A stretch of 64,000 nucleotides of DNA from an uncultured Bacteroides sp. GTDB taxonomy: Bacteria; Bacteroidota; Bacteroidia; Bacteroidales; Bacteroidaceae. Location: contig NZ_OY787466.1 in the NCBI RefSeq assembly GCF_963678845.1, forward strand, positions 434,001 through 498,000, written 5' to 3'. This document shows, one piece after another, positions 1 to 8,507 of this stretch. The stretch's first letter is position 1. Every line of letters begins with the position of its first letter. Under the pieces are notes generated by a model. The model was not told the DNA's origin. It was given only the letters and a program-made list of their open reading frames with translations, and made no database searches. A program made the position numbers and the translations under genes.

Positions 1-485
1 ACATCAATCTTCTGCCCGGTTTTTGTTGGATGATAAACAATATATCCGTCATGTGTATGGCAACTGTCTTTCAGGTAAGGGTTATATCCGCAACGTTGGA
101 ATCTCATGTAATTAAGCAATACGTCGGCAGTGCCGTTATATACCTTCGTACCTACAGGGAATACCGGTGATTTATACTTTCCACATGTAATGTAGTAGTT
201 GCCGGTGGTCTGGAAGGAACTGAAATCGAGTCGGTAAACGCTTCTCATTTTACCGAATAAAGCCACTTCTTTCAATGAACTGAATTTCTTTACACTCTTT
301 CCGTTTACTGCATTTACCAAAGAAAAATCTTTGAGATGGATTTTTTCTTCACTCATAAAAACCGCTACTTTTTTGGAGATTGGCAGGTAACCCACCTGAT
401 TGATTCTGATCCAACCCTCAGCTTGTGCATATAAGGTAAAAAGCACACAACACAGGGTAATGATACATTTCTTTGTTTTTATCAT
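1..485 (-). CDS. Glycoside hydrolase family 9-type cellulase, N-terminal part (cut by window edge)
   Basis: Only the first ~161 codons lie in the window. The protein begins with a Sec signal peptide (MIKTKKCIITLCCVLFT...AQA), then the WIRINQVGYLP start that is typical of the N-terminal immunoglobulin-like (CelD_N) domain of GH9 endoglucanases. Around residue 130 the MRFQRCGYNP...D..CHTHDG segment matches the start of the GH9 (alpha/alpha)6 catalytic module, whose catalytic residues lie beyond the window. Family knowledge suggests hydrolysis of beta-1,4-glucan or similar plant polysaccharides outside the cytoplasm. The start at 485 is chosen because it directly precedes the signal peptide. Substrate is not determined. 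Confidence 0.8.
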   Translation of the reverse strand, partial: MIKTKKCIITLCCVLFTLYAQAEGWIRINQVGYLPISKKVAVFMSEEKIHLKDFSLVNAVNGKSVKKFSSLKEVALFGKMRSVYRLDFSSFQTTGNYYITCGKYKSPVFPVGTKVYNGTADVLLNYMRFQRCGYNPYLKDSCHTHDGYIVYHPTKTGQKID

Positions 486-799
486 AGAATTTTATACGTT
501 TTAATATTCAGAAATAACTAGATCAGTACGTTTATGGGGATTGCTATCATTCTCATACTGATAGGATTAAGGATTGTAATGTTCGCAAATTTAAAAGAAT
601 GTTTCAATATGCCCAACAAAATAAGATGATAAGTTTATTAATTCTAATATAAAATATATTTCTGAATATTAATATCTGTTTAAGTAAGGACTAAACAAGT
701 CGTCTTTTTGCATCCAATTTATATAAATTTGGATAAGGTAGTTTAGTCTGTAAATAGTATCTTTGCTTTCAATTGATCAGAACCTTAAAAACAGAATAA
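486..799. promoter_or_regulatory. Divergent intergenic region with putative promoters
   Basis: The 314-bp gap separates the leftward GH9 gene from the rightward creatininase-family gene. A Bacteroides -7 box on the minus strand is visible as CAAATTTA (586-593, reads TAAATTTG) with a CAAA at 617-620 as a possible -33. On the plus strand TATCTTTG (758-765) fits the -7 box for the gene at 800. No small ORF or RNA gene is apparent. Confidence 0.45.
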
Positions 800-1558
800 A
801 TGGATAAAGAAATAGACCTTTCGGTTAGCTGCTATGGTGCAGTGAAAGACTTGCATTATGATGTAGCCATTCTTCCTTGGGGAGCAACAGAACCTCATAA
901 CTTTCATTTGCCATATCTCACAGATTGTATAGCACCTAAAATGATAGCTGTGAAAGCGGCATCCGTTGCATTAAATGAATATGGCGTTCGTTGCATGGTA
1001 ATGCCACCCATTTCTTTGGGATCTCAGAATCCGGGTCAACGCAGTCGTAGCTTTTGTATTCACGCCCGTTATGAAACCCAGTATGCCATCTTAACAGATG
1101 TGGTTGCTTCTCTTTATGAACAGGGAATGCGAAAACTCATCATTTTGAACGGGCACGGAGGTAATAATTTTAAGAACATGATTCGTGATCTGGCTTTTGT
1201 GTATCCCGATTTTCTTATCGTTCAGTCTCACTGGTTCTCAATTTTACCATGCAAAGGTTATTTTGAAGCTGAAATCGATGATCATGCCGGGGAACAGGAG
1301 ACTTCTGTAATAATGTATCTACAGCCCGAATTGGTAGATTTGACAATGGCCGGAAGTGGAGAGTCTCAACCGTTTGCCATTCCTGCATTGAACGATAAAC
1401 TGGGCTGGACACCAAGACACTGGGATTGTGCAACAAAAGATACGGGAGTAGGTAATCCGGAAAAAGCAACAGCTGAAAAGGGTAAAAGATATGTGGCTGA
1501 TTTGGTTCCTTTAATAGCCCGATTGTTTGCAGAAGTAGGAAAGGGAGAGCTCTATTAA
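800..1558 (+). CDS. Creatininase-family amidohydrolase
   Basis: 252-residue protein of the creatininase (creatinine amidohydrolase) superfamily, cytoplasmic with no signal peptide. The metal-binding signature GATEPH.FHLPYLTD is present (E31, H33, D42), followed by NGHGGN at about 117-122 (H119) and HAGEQETS at about 162-169 (E165), so the two-metal site looks complete. Members hydrolyse cyclic or linear amides such as creatinine, formamidopyrimidine intermediates or mycofactocin precursors; the true substrate here cannot be told. It stands alone with its own -7 box upstream and a hairpin after the stop, so it is probably monocistronic. Confidence 0.85.
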   Translation: MDKEIDLSVSCYGAVKDLHYDVAILPWGATEPHNFHLPYLTDCIAPKMIAVKAASVALNEYGVRCMVMPPISLGSQNPGQRSRSFCIHARYETQYAILTDVVASLYEQGMRKLIILNGHGGNNFKNMIRDLAFVYPDFLIVQSHWFSILPCKGYFEAEIDDHAGEQETSVIMYLQPELVDLTMAGSGESQPFAIPALNDKLGWTPRHWDCATKDTGVGNPEKATAEKGKRYVADLVPLIARLFAEVGKGELY

Positions 1559-1560
1559 TT

Positions 1561-1608
1561 TATAGAGAGCTAGAGGGTACCAGATGCTTTTTGTACCCTC
1601 TTGCTATA
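1561..1608 (+). terminator. Hairpin downstream of creatininase gene
   Basis: The arms AGAGGGTAC (1572-1580) and GTACCCTCT (1593-1601) pair perfectly, with partial extension outwards to TATAG/CTATA. It lies a few bases after the stop codon at 1558 and probably ends that transcript, although the U-run is weak. Confidence 0.5.
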
Positions 1609-1737
1609 TGTCTCTGACTAAAACAGGGATTGCAGGTTGTGGTTTGTTAGATTCATAAACCTTTTAAGAATATTCATTTATTATTTCTTTTTTCATATCC
1701 GGAACAGTATTTCATTACAGATTAAGTTTGCCTGTTA

Positions 1738-2463
1738 TTAATTCTTTACCGGAAGTCGTTCCCAAAGCCATGAAGGAATCATTCTCCAGAAGAATACAAT
1801 ACAGGCATACCTTCTGTCTATAATTGCTACGCGCTTTTTATGGTTCAGTGCATGGATAATACGGTTGGCAACGTGATCAGGCTTCATTAAAAGTGGGTAA
1901 TTTCTGTCCTTTAGCAGATCTGTCTGAACAAATCCAGGACGAATATCAGTGAAAGAAATATTCAGCTTCTCCATTCTTGACAATTGAGCCAATGAATCAA
2001 TATAGGTGTTCTGAAAACGTTTGGTAGCAGAATAGGCTGGGGCCGAACCAAGACCTTTTGTGCCAGCAATGGAACTGATTACAGCCAGATGTCCGCCTCC
2101 CTGTTTCTTGAAATAGTGGAAAGCAGCTGTAACCAGACGGATAAATCCTCCCACATTGGTTCTTGCCGTATTTATTTCAATGCCGGGTTCTAATGCAATA
2201 TTCTGCGAACCAATGCCCGAACTAAGCAGAAACAAGTCCATTCCACCAAGTTTGTCAATCAGCAGTTGCAGCTTCTCAGGAGCATCTTCTTTCGTTACGT
2301 CTAATACCTGAATCTCTATTTTATCAGGATTGGTAGCATGCAACTTCATCAATGCATCTTCTCGTCTGCCGGCAATGCCAACACGCCATCCTAGTTTCAG
2401 ATAACCTTTTGCCACCTCATACCCTATGCCGGAGGTCGCTCCTATAATAATTACTTTTTTCAT
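1738..2463 (-). CDS. SDR-family NAD(P)-dependent oxidoreductase
   Basis: 241 residues beginning MKKVIIIGATSGIGYE, the classic TGxxxGIG-type Rossmann nucleotide motif of short-chain dehydrogenases. An SS.AG segment and the catalytic YSATK (Y-x-x-x-K) are present, so a working redox enzyme is expected; substrate is unknown. The reading frame is open up to 2523, but that extension runs into the IS982 end, so the ATG at 2463 is chosen. A divergent second SDR gene originally lay directly upstream; an IS copy now separates them and sits within the probable promoter (a -7 box TACTTTTG reads leftward at 2494-2487). Confidence 0.85.
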   Translation of the reverse strand: MKKVIIIGATSGIGYEVAKGYLKLGWRVGIAGRREDALMKLHATNPDKIEIQVLDVTKEDAPEKLQLLIDKLGGMDLFLLSSGIGSQNIALEPGIEINTARTNVGGFIRLVTAAFHYFKKQGGGHLAVISSIAGTKGLGSAPAYSATKRFQNTYIDSLAQLSRMEKLNISFTDIRPGFVQTDLLKDRNYPLLMKPDHVANRIIHALNHKKRVAIIDRRYACIVFFWRMIPSWLWERLPVKN

Positions 2464-2500
2464 CTGATATATGTTTTTGGAAGAGACAAAAGTAATAAAA

Positions 2501-3497
2501 TAATGAATTAACCCGTAGTGCATTTAGGCAATACATGTTTTGATGTTATTAATATTTCTATTATTTAATTTATTAATTAGCTGAATAAGAGTTAGAGCCA
2601 TAATTTTCGAATGAATTCTAGTTTTAAATCCATTGAAAGACTTAGCGTAATTCCGACGAATCATAAACTGATCACATAACTGAGAGAATAACGTTTCAAT
2701 TCTTTTTCTGGCTTTTCTAAAAACAATATATTGCTTAGCATACCCATGCTGATTATTTCTCATGGGAACTTCTAGTTTAATGTTGTTTTCTTCAAATAGA
2801 TCCAACTGATAATTAACACTCAAATATCCTTTATCTCCCAGAATAGTACAGTCATAATGATTCTGCTTAACATCTTCGAGATAATGAATATCATGTACGG
2901 ATGCTTTTGTTAAGTCGAAATCCGAGAAAACCCCATCAATAGTACATATTGCATGCAGTTTATAACCATAGTAATACATCCGTTGTGTTGCACAATAACC
3001 TTTATCAGGTGAGGTTTCAAAAGTTTCCCTACAAATGCCACCTCGTCTACTGCGACTTAATTTACAAACTTCTAAAGGCATACTATCTACTATGAAATAA
3101 TCCCTGCTCGAACTAATCTGAAAAACTATTCGTTTACGCAACTGTTCTTTGAAATAAAATAATTTACGTCTTCTTCTATTATAAACGCTTCGTTCAATCC
3201 TTAAACTCAATTTATCAGGGAGAATCCTGAATAGTTGATATTCAGAGTCAATACCCATATATTCTGAGGTTAAATCAATAGCAATCAATTCGATATCTGA
3301 TAACCTGGGTTTACGAATCTGATTAAGAAAATTCATTTTAGACTCTATTTGTTGCAATATCTCTAATATTTTTCCGTAATTTGCATTGAAGTTGCTCATA
3401 TATTTAATCGTTTGGTAGACAATTAAATATAGTCATTTATTTGATAATGAGCAACTTCTTTTCTTTTTATCCAAATGCACTACGGGTTAATGAATTA
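2501..3497 (-). mobile_element. IS982-family insertion sequence, copy 1, with target duplication
   Basis: The 977-bp element runs 2511-3487 with terminal inverted repeats ACCCGTAGTGCATTT at both ends (15 perfect bases, then one mismatch). It is flanked by the 10-bp direct repeat TAATGAATTA at 2501-2510 and 3488-3497. The ACC(C) termini, length and single transposase fit the IS982 family. It differs by only one substitution in the coding part from the copy at 5625-6601, so transposition was recent. It inserted between two divergent SDR genes. Confidence 0.93.
2524..3399 (-). CDS. IS982-family DDE transposase (copy 1)
   Basis: 291-residue transposase filling almost the whole insertion sequence. 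It carries the IS982 pattern: an N-terminal helical region, the FIVDSMPLEVC segment with the first catalytic Asp, the mid-protein GYKLHAICT...DFDLTKASVHD stretch, a second acidic motif at ILGDKGYLS and a C-terminal KRIETLFSQL with the catalytic Glu. The frame is intact, so the element may still be active. The C-terminus reads NIKTCIA, against NIKTYIA in copy 2, from a single base change. Confidence 0.93.
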   Translation of the reverse strand: MSNFNANYGKILEILQQIESKMNFLNQIRKPRLSDIELIAIDLTSEYMGIDSEYQLFRILPDKLSLRIERSVYNRRRRKLFYFKEQLRKRIVFQISSSRDYFIVDSMPLEVCKLSRSRRGGICRETFETSPDKGYCATQRMYYYGYKLHAICTIDGVFSDFDLTKASVHDIHYLEDVKQNHYDCTILGDKGYLSVNYQLDLFEENNIKLEVPMRNNQHGYAKQYIVFRKARKRIETLFSQLCDQFMIRRNYAKSFNGFKTRIHSKIMALTLIQLINKLNNRNINNIKTCIA

Positions 3498-3504
3498 ATA
3501 TATT

Positions 3505-3512
3505 TATATTTG
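3505..3512 (+). promoter_or_regulatory. Putative -7 box of SDR gene at 3541
   Basis: TATATTTG matches TAnnTTTG and lies 28 bases before the ATG at 3541. The place where a -33 element would lie (about 3481-3484) is now inside the IS end, so transcription of this gene may have changed after insertion. Confidence 0.45.
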
Positions 3513-3540
3513 TATGCAATAAACTAATAGTTTCATAATT

Positions 3541-4356
3541 ATGCAATCTCAGCCAAAAGTTATACTCATTACAGGAGCCTCTTCGGGCTTCGGAAAAGTC
3601 AGTGCGCAAATGTTGTCCGAACGTGGACATATTGTTTACGGAACCAGTAGAAAACAGACCGATAACCAAGATAAAGTAACTATGCTGGCTATGGATGTCA
3701 CTGATCCTGCTTCTATTCAGCAGGCACTTAGTCGCATTTATTCGGAACAAGGAAAGATAGATGTACTTATCAATAATGCAGGCATGGGCATCGGCGGAGC
3801 ATTGGAACTGGCAACCGAAGAGGAAGTTGCTCTGCAAATGAATACAAACTTCTTTGGAGTGGTAAACATGTGCAAAGCGGTGCTCCCTTATATGCGCAAA
3901 GCCAGACATGGAAAAATTATCAACCTTAGTTCTATAGCCGGTGTGATGGCTGTTCCATATCAGGGTTTTTACTCTGCCTCTAAGTTTGCCATTGAAGGAT
4001 ACAGTGAAGCATTGGCATTAGAGCTGCATCCATTTAATATCAAAGTGTGCTTGGTTGAGCCGGGAGACTTTAATACCGGATTCACTGCCAATCGCAATAT
4101 CTCGTCTTCCACATTAAACGATAAAGATTACGGTACAAGTTTTGCTGAGACACTGGCCCTTATCGAGAAAGCTGAAAATCAGGGGAGTAATCCCATAATG
4201 CTGGGGGCCGCAATCTGTAAGATCGTAGAGAAGAAGAATCCTTCCTTCCGTACGCTTGTAGGTCCAATGGAGCAGATCTTGTTTGCCCGCTGTAAAGGCT
4301 TGCTACCCGATAAACTGATTCAATTTGTATTGAGAGGATTTTATAAAATAAAATAG
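3541..4356 (+). CDS. SDR-family oxidoreductase
   Basis: 271 residues with the cofactor motif TGASSGFGK near residue 13, the NNAGMG segment near 82, the catalytic Ser in INLSSIAGV and Tyr-Lys in YSASKFA. The length and C-terminal part resemble classical SDRs acting on lipid or steroid-like or polyol substrates; the actual substrate is unknown. It is followed 28 bp downstream by a metallo-beta-lactamase-fold gene on the same strand and probably shares its transcript. It is separated from its divergent SDR partner by IS copy 1. Confidence 0.87.
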   Translation: MQSQPKVILITGASSGFGKVSAQMLSERGHIVYGTSRKQTDNQDKVTMLAMDVTDPASIQQALSRIYSEQGKIDVLINNAGMGIGGALELATEEEVALQMNTNFFGVVNMCKAVLPYMRKARHGKIINLSSIAGVMAVPYQGFYSASKFAIEGYSEALALELHPFNIKVCLVEPGDFNTGFTANRNISSSTLNDKDYGTSFAETLALIEKAENQGSNPIMLGAAICKIVEKKNPSFRTLVGPMEQILFARCKGLLPDKLIQFVLRGFYKIK

Positions 4357-4384
4357 TTATTTGTTAATTTAAAAACTTAGTGAT

Positions 4385-5110
4385 ATGAAACTTAAATATT
4401 TAATGCTTATGTTTGCTATGCTCTCAACGGGTTTTGCATCAGCCGGTTCATTTGATACCGATACATTTAAGACTAAAAGTAACAAAGAAGTTATTATCAC
4501 TTTCATTAAGCATGGAAGCTTGATGCTGACTTACAACAAACAATCTATTCAGATAGATCCGGTATCGGAATATGCTGATTATTCTGTTTTCCCCAAAGCA
4601 GATGCTATCCTCATCACTCATGAACACGGTGATCATCTGGATCAGAAAGCAATTAGTATTCTGACAAAGAAAGGAACCTCAATTGTAATCAATGAGTCTG
4701 CTCAAAAGAAACTAGGCAAGGGCACGGTTATGAAAAACGGAGATAAGATTAAGATTCTTGGTCATATAACAGTTGAGGCTGTTCCTGCCTATAACACGAC
4801 TCCAGGCAGAGAAATGTTTCATCCCCGCCACCGTGATAATGGTTATCTGCTTACAATAGACGGATTGCGTATCTATATTGCAGGAGATACCGAGGATATC
4901 CTGGAAATGAAGGAACTTAAAAACATTGATGTTGCGTTTCTTCCGGTTAACCAGCCATATACAATGACTGTTCCTCAGGCTGTTCATGCTGCAAAAATGT
5001 TTATGCCAAAAGTTCTTTATCCCTATCATTTTGGTAATACAGATGTGAATAAGATAAAGACAGAATTGAAAGGCAGTTCCATTGATGTTCGTATCAGAAA
5101 GATGGAATAA
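4385..5110 (+). CDS. Secreted MBL-fold metallo-hydrolase (UlaG-like)
   Basis: 241 residues: a cleavable signal peptide (residues 1-20, ending FASA), then an MBL fold with the zinc motif HEHGDH (H79, H81, D83, H84), a further His in FHPRHRDNG, the IAGDTED Asp near 170 and a C-terminal YPYHFGN His. This resembles the UlaG/RomA-like group of beta-lactamase-fold hydrolases, here exported to the periplasm. It follows the SDR gene closely. The reaction is unknown; lactonase or phosphodiester-type hydrolysis is possible. Confidence 0.85.
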   Translation: MKLKYLMLMFAMLSTGFASAGSFDTDTFKTKSNKEVIITFIKHGSLMLTYNKQSIQIDPVSEYADYSVFPKADAILITHEHGDHLDQKAISILTKKGTSIVINESAQKKLGKGTVMKNGDKIKILGHITVEAVPAYNTTPGREMFHPRHRDNGYLLTIDGLRIYIAGDTEDILEMKELKNIDVAFLPVNQPYTMTVPQAVHAAKMFMPKVLYPYHFGNTDVNKIKTELKGSSIDVRIRKME

Positions 5111-5117
5111 ATATTTT

Positions 5118-5447
5118 TTTGTAATTTAGTGGGACTATTGTTTACAATACTTTATTTACTGTTTATTCACAAAATAAGCATTTGAATCTTATTTTATCCA
5201 TTTTGACGATGGTGCTTCTTTGGAACTTATGAGACGTAAAGATGTAATACATCAGAGCAAAGGCGAATATCTGGGATATTGCCATTTGGCTTTTTCTGTA
5301 GGCAGCAAAGCGGAGCTTATAGAATTGACTGAGCGATTGCGGGAAGATAGTTACCAGATAGTTGGTGAACCTCTTGTTATAGGAAATGGCTGTTTTGAGA
5401 GCGTGGCACTGGATGTTGACAGCAATAGAGTAGAACTTGTAGCGTAA
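5118..5447 (+). pseudogene. Decayed VOC/glyoxalase-family gene
   Basis: The open part (from a TTG at 5220) encodes 75 residues matching the C-terminal half of a small vicinal-oxygen-chelate protein: GYCHLAFSVGSK, then NGCFESVALDVDSNRVELV, the usual end of the fold. Reading the same frame upstream gives AFESYFIHFDDGASLELM and DYCLQYF, typical of the N-terminal half, but broken by in-frame stops at 5127-5129 and 5175-5177 and without a start. It is therefore a fossil of a roughly 110-130-residue gene that once followed the MBL gene. IS copy 2 lies 177 bp downstream. Confidence 0.75.
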
Positions 5448-5615
5448 AGAAATACAGATTATCTACACAATTATAAATTCTACCTAATTGGTTATAAATA
5501 GAAAATAACTTTATCTCAAACATTCTAGATTTCACTTAGGGTATGTATGAATATTAGTGATATCCGAATCTAAATTTTTATCATAACTTTAAATTATTAA
5601 TACGATAAGTTTTAT

Positions 5616-6610
5616 TAAAAGTATACCCGTAGTGCATTTAGGCAATATATGTTTTGATGTTATTAATATTTCTATTATTTAATTTATTAATTAGCTGAAT
5701 AAGAGTTAGAGCCATAATTTTCGAATGAATTCTAGTTTTAAATCCATTGAAAGACTTAGCGTAATTCCGACGAATCATAAACTGATCACATAACTGAGAG
5801 AATAACGTTTCAATTCTTTTTCTGGCTTTTCTAAAAACAATATATTGCTTAGCATACCCATGCTGATTATTTCTCATGGGAACTTCTAGTTTAATGTTGT
5901 TTTCTTCAAATAGATCCAACTGATAATTAACACTCAAATATCCTTTATCTCCCAGAATAGTACAGTCATAATGATTCTGCTTAACATCTTCGAGATAATG
6001 AATATCATGTACGGATGCTTTTGTTAAGTCGAAATCCGAGAAAACCCCATCAATAGTACATATTGCATGCAGTTTATAACCATAGTAATACATCCGTTGT
6101 GTTGCACAATAACCTTTATCAGGTGAGGTTTCAAAAGTTTCCCTACAAATGCCACCTCGTCTACTGCGACTTAATTTACAAACTTCTAAAGGCATACTAT
6201 CTACTATGAAATAATCCCTGCTCGAACTAATCTGAAAAACTATTCGTTTACGCAACTGTTCTTTGAAATAAAATAATTTACGTCTTCTTCTATTATAAAC
6301 GCTTCGTTCAATCCTTAAACTCAATTTATCAGGGAGAATCCTGAATAGTTGATATTCAGAGTCAATACCCATATATTCTGAGGTTAAATCAATAGCAATC
6401 AATTCGATATCTGATAACCTGGGTTTACGAATCTGATTAAGAAAATTCATTTTAGACTCTATTTGTTGCAATATCTCTAATATTTTTCCGTAATTTGCAT
6501 TGAAGTTGCTCATATATTTAATCGTTTGGTAGACAATTAAATATAGTCATTTATTTGATAATGAGCAACTTCTTTTCTTTTTATCCAAATGCACTACGGG
6601 TTAAAAGTAT
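5616..6610 (-). mobile_element. IS982-family insertion sequence, copy 2, with target duplication
   Basis: 977-bp element at 5625-6601 with the same ACCCGTAGTGCATTT ends as copy 1, flanked by the 9-bp direct repeat TAAAAGTAT (5616-5624 and 6602-6610). Each copy has its own target duplication, so they inserted independently. The right edge lies 11 bp after the stop codon of the DUF1573 gene. Both copies have the same orientation, so recombination between them would delete the SDR-MBL segment. Confidence 0.93.
5638..6513 (-). CDS. IS982-family DDE transposase (copy 2)
   Basis: 291 residues, identical to the transposase at 2524-3399 except one residue near the C-terminus (Tyr instead of Cys). 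All motifs described for copy 1 are present: FIVDSMP with the first Asp, ILGDKGYL and KRIETLFSQ. The frame is intact. A second intact identical transposase means either could act on both elements. Confidence 0.93.
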   Translation of the reverse strand: MSNFNANYGKILEILQQIESKMNFLNQIRKPRLSDIELIAIDLTSEYMGIDSEYQLFRILPDKLSLRIERSVYNRRRRKLFYFKEQLRKRIVFQISSSRDYFIVDSMPLEVCKLSRSRRGGICRETFETSPDKGYCATQRMYYYGYKLHAICTIDGVFSDFDLTKASVHDIHYLEDVKQNHYDCTILGDKGYLSVNYQLDLFEENNIKLEVPMRNNQHGYAKQYIVFRKARKRIETLFSQLCDQFMIRRNYAKSFNGFKTRIHSKIMALTLIQLINKLNNRNINNIKTYIA

Positions 6611-6612
6611 GA

Positions 6613-7344
6613 TTAAATACATGTAATTTTAGTCTGAATACATTGTGAAAGTTTTTTTCCGTTTACAACTGGATAAATCTTAATCATCTTTTCTTTTTGA
6701 TTTGTTTTTCCCATAGTGTAGCTTATCGTCATTTCTCCTCTTTTCATAGGGGAAAGTACACCTGGATCAGTAAACTTTATATTCTTGTCACTTCCTTCAA
6801 TAACGAATTTTAGTGTCATAGGCTTATCTGTATTGTTGGCATAACGTAATTTTATCTGCTTATTCATTCCGTTAGTCATTTCGCCAAAGGCTAGAACTTT
6901 AAGGCTGGTATGCAATCCATTTCCGAGAGTATAAGGATAGTCTTCATCAATAGGATGAATAAATGCAACAACATATCCTTTGACCCATATCCGATTAATC
7001 TTATTGTGATTATTACTAAAAATAGTTATTTCTTTTGAAAAGAAACCAGGATGATAGAGGGGATCAAAAGTAATAGTAATTTTTCCTTTATGTCCTGATC
7101 TTATAGGCTCTTTATTATAACTGTAAGTAGCGCATCCACAGCCGCTTGAAATACTTTCTATATTAACGGGAACTTTGCTTTTATTCAAAAAAGTAAAAGT
7201 ATGTGATACTTTCCCTTTGCTTTCTAATATTTTGCCAAAGTCATATACTTTCTCTTTAAAAGAAATAGTCGTAGCAGTTGATTGTGAATAAAGCTGACAA
7301 CCAAAAATGACTGTAATTAGAAATAAGATAATTCGAATCTTCAT
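6613..7344 (-). CDS. DUF1573-domain secreted protein
   Basis: 243 residues. A signal peptide (MKIRIILFLITVIFGCQLYSQS) could be a lipoprotein or plain Sec type. Residues ~30-125 form the DUF1573/ASH-like Ig fold with the hallmark YDFGKI and VNIESISSGCGCATYSY segment. A second beta-rich region follows (~140-240). The role of DUF1573 proteins is unknown; they are often found beside surface glycan genes in Bacteroidetes. It is the last leftward gene after the PUL, separated from it by a terminator-like hairpin, so it may be independent. CAAATATA at 7352-7359 (TATATTTG leftward) looks like a -7 box but lies only 8 bp from the ATG, which would give an almost leaderless mRNA. Confidence 0.8.
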   Translation of the reverse strand: MKIRIILFLITVIFGCQLYSQSTATTISFKEKVYDFGKILESKGKVSHTFTFLNKSKVPVNIESISSGCGCATYSYNKEPIRSGHKGKITITFDPLYHPGFFSKEITIFSNNHNKINRIWVKGYVVAFIHPIDEDYPYTLGNGLHTSLKVLAFGEMTNGMNKQIKLRYANNTDKPMTLKFVIEGSDKNIKFTDPGVLSPMKRGEMTISYTMGKTNQKEKMIKIYPVVNGKKLSQCIQTKITCI

Positions 7345-7368
7345 ATTATAACAAATATAATTTTTAGA

Positions 7369-7401
7369 GAGAGGCGGTTGTCATTTGTTAAACCGCCTCT
7401 C
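7369..7401 (-). terminator. Terminator at end of PUL operon
   Basis: Perfect arms GAGAGGCGGTT (7369-7379) and AACCGCCTCTC (7391-7401) follow the stop of the last PUL gene (7464) and are followed on the minus strand by a T-rich run. Confidence 0.75.
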
Positions 7402-7463
7402 GCAGAATTTAATTATGATTAATACCAATGAAAATATTCATAATTATGTTATCGACAATAAGC

Positions 7464-8477
7464 TTAATTAGCGTAAATACCTAGTTCACAAATCCATGGG
7501 TAATAATTGTATTTCCAATTTAATGTCAGTTTAATATACTGAGCCTCAACACTACCATAGAAACTAATATATTGATAGCCAGACTCATTTGTCATATCGT
7601 TATCTTTACTTGTGCCAATCTCATTATAAGTAACATTGTCTTTGCTGAGTGAAATATTTACTTGATTGAAAATATAACCATATTGTGCATATTGCGCAAA
7701 TAAACGCAAACCGCTTACTTTTTTACTCTCCTTCATATCAATAACTAATATAACAGGAGTACTGGGAAATCTCCAGTTTGTAGTTTTTGACCCATCGAAG
7801 ATATTGCTATAAGTTCCTGCCGAAGGAGTAATATCTGAAGTTACTGTCCAAGTTGAGCAATTCGTAACTAAAGAACCAAGCATTTCACTAGATCCAACGT
7901 TTGTTTTAATAAGACTTGTAGATGTCGTTATTAGAACATATGCCGTATTGTATTCCGAACTTATTTCGCAATCAGATTCAGACACTGAACTCAATTTAAT
8001 AGGAGCCAAATAAAATTTTTCAGTTAATAATGCTCGCTTTGATGGATCTGCGGAAACAGTAATAGAATCGCTGGACAGAGACTGGCCTCTTTCTATAGTA
8101 GACGTTGCCTTACTCAAATCAAGCACACCATCGGGAAGTGCTACATATTTTGTTCCGTAAGTTTTATTATATACCTCCACAAGTGAATTGTCTAATTCCG
8201 CCTTTACAGTAATAGACTTGCTTACTTCTCTTGTTGAACGAATAGGGAATTTTGCAAGAATATCTCCAAAATCACCAATAGGAGTGTGAACAATGCTAAA
8301 AGAGAAAGAATTCTTTGGAGTATTTATTGGACCCCAGTCTCGCGTATTGATATAAACTTTATTTATTGGATTACCCATAACATCGTAAGTCTCTTTGTCG
8401 CTACAAGACTGGAGTGACAAGGCTACAAATGTAGCAAGACAAGCTATTATGCATCTAAAATTTAACGATATATTCAT
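7464..8477 (-). CDS. DUF1735 plus F5/8 type C-like surface lipoprotein
   Basis: 337 residues with a lipoprotein signal (lipobox LQSC, Cys near 25). Residues ~40-185 form a DUF1735 (BACON-like Ig) domain, recognisable by the pattern of an N-terminal strand, VKAELDNSLVEVYNKTYGT and a ...YLAPIKLSSV... strand. Residues ~200-337 look like a discoidin/F5-8 type C carbohydrate-binding module (NIFDGSKTTNWRF, then QYIKLTLNW near the end). This fits a cell-surface glycan-binding protein. It is the distal gene of the GH18 PUL, 30 bp from the preceding gene. Confidence 0.85.
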   Translation of the reverse strand: MNISLNFRCIIACLATFVALSLQSCSDKETYDVMGNPINKVYINTRDWGPINTPKNSFSFSIVHTPIGDFGDILAKFPIRSTREVSKSITVKAELDNSLVEVYNKTYGTKYVALPDGVLDLSKATSTIERGQSLSSDSITVSADPSKRALLTEKFYLAPIKLSSVSESDCEISSEYNTAYVLITTSTSLIKTNVGSSEMLGSLVTNCSTWTVTSDITPSAGTYSNIFDGSKTTNWRFPSTPVILVIDMKESKKVSGLRLFAQYAQYGYIFNQVNISLSKDNVTYNEIGTSKDNDMTNESGYQYISFYGSVEAQYIKLTLNWKYNYYPWICELGIYAN

Positions 8478-8507
8478 GTTTGATATTTTTATAGTTAATA
8501 TTATAGA

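Noticed and set aside
2464..2523. N-terminal extension of the SDR protein up to 2523
   Set aside because: It runs into the IS982 inverted repeat and is not part of the SDR fold; the ATG at 2463 starts the Rossmann motif.
3487..3909. Leftward 140-residue ORF
   Set aside because: It is antisense to the SDR gene at 3541 and resembles no family; a shadow frame.
2501..6610. Composite transposon carrying SDR-MBL genes
   Set aside because: Each IS copy has its own, different target duplication, so the two inserted separately; there is no common outer duplication.
7352..7359. TATATTTG as certain promoter of the DUF1573 gene
   Set aside because: It is only 8 bp from the ATG, which would leave almost no leader; it may be a chance AT-rich match, so it is mentioned but not listed as a site.
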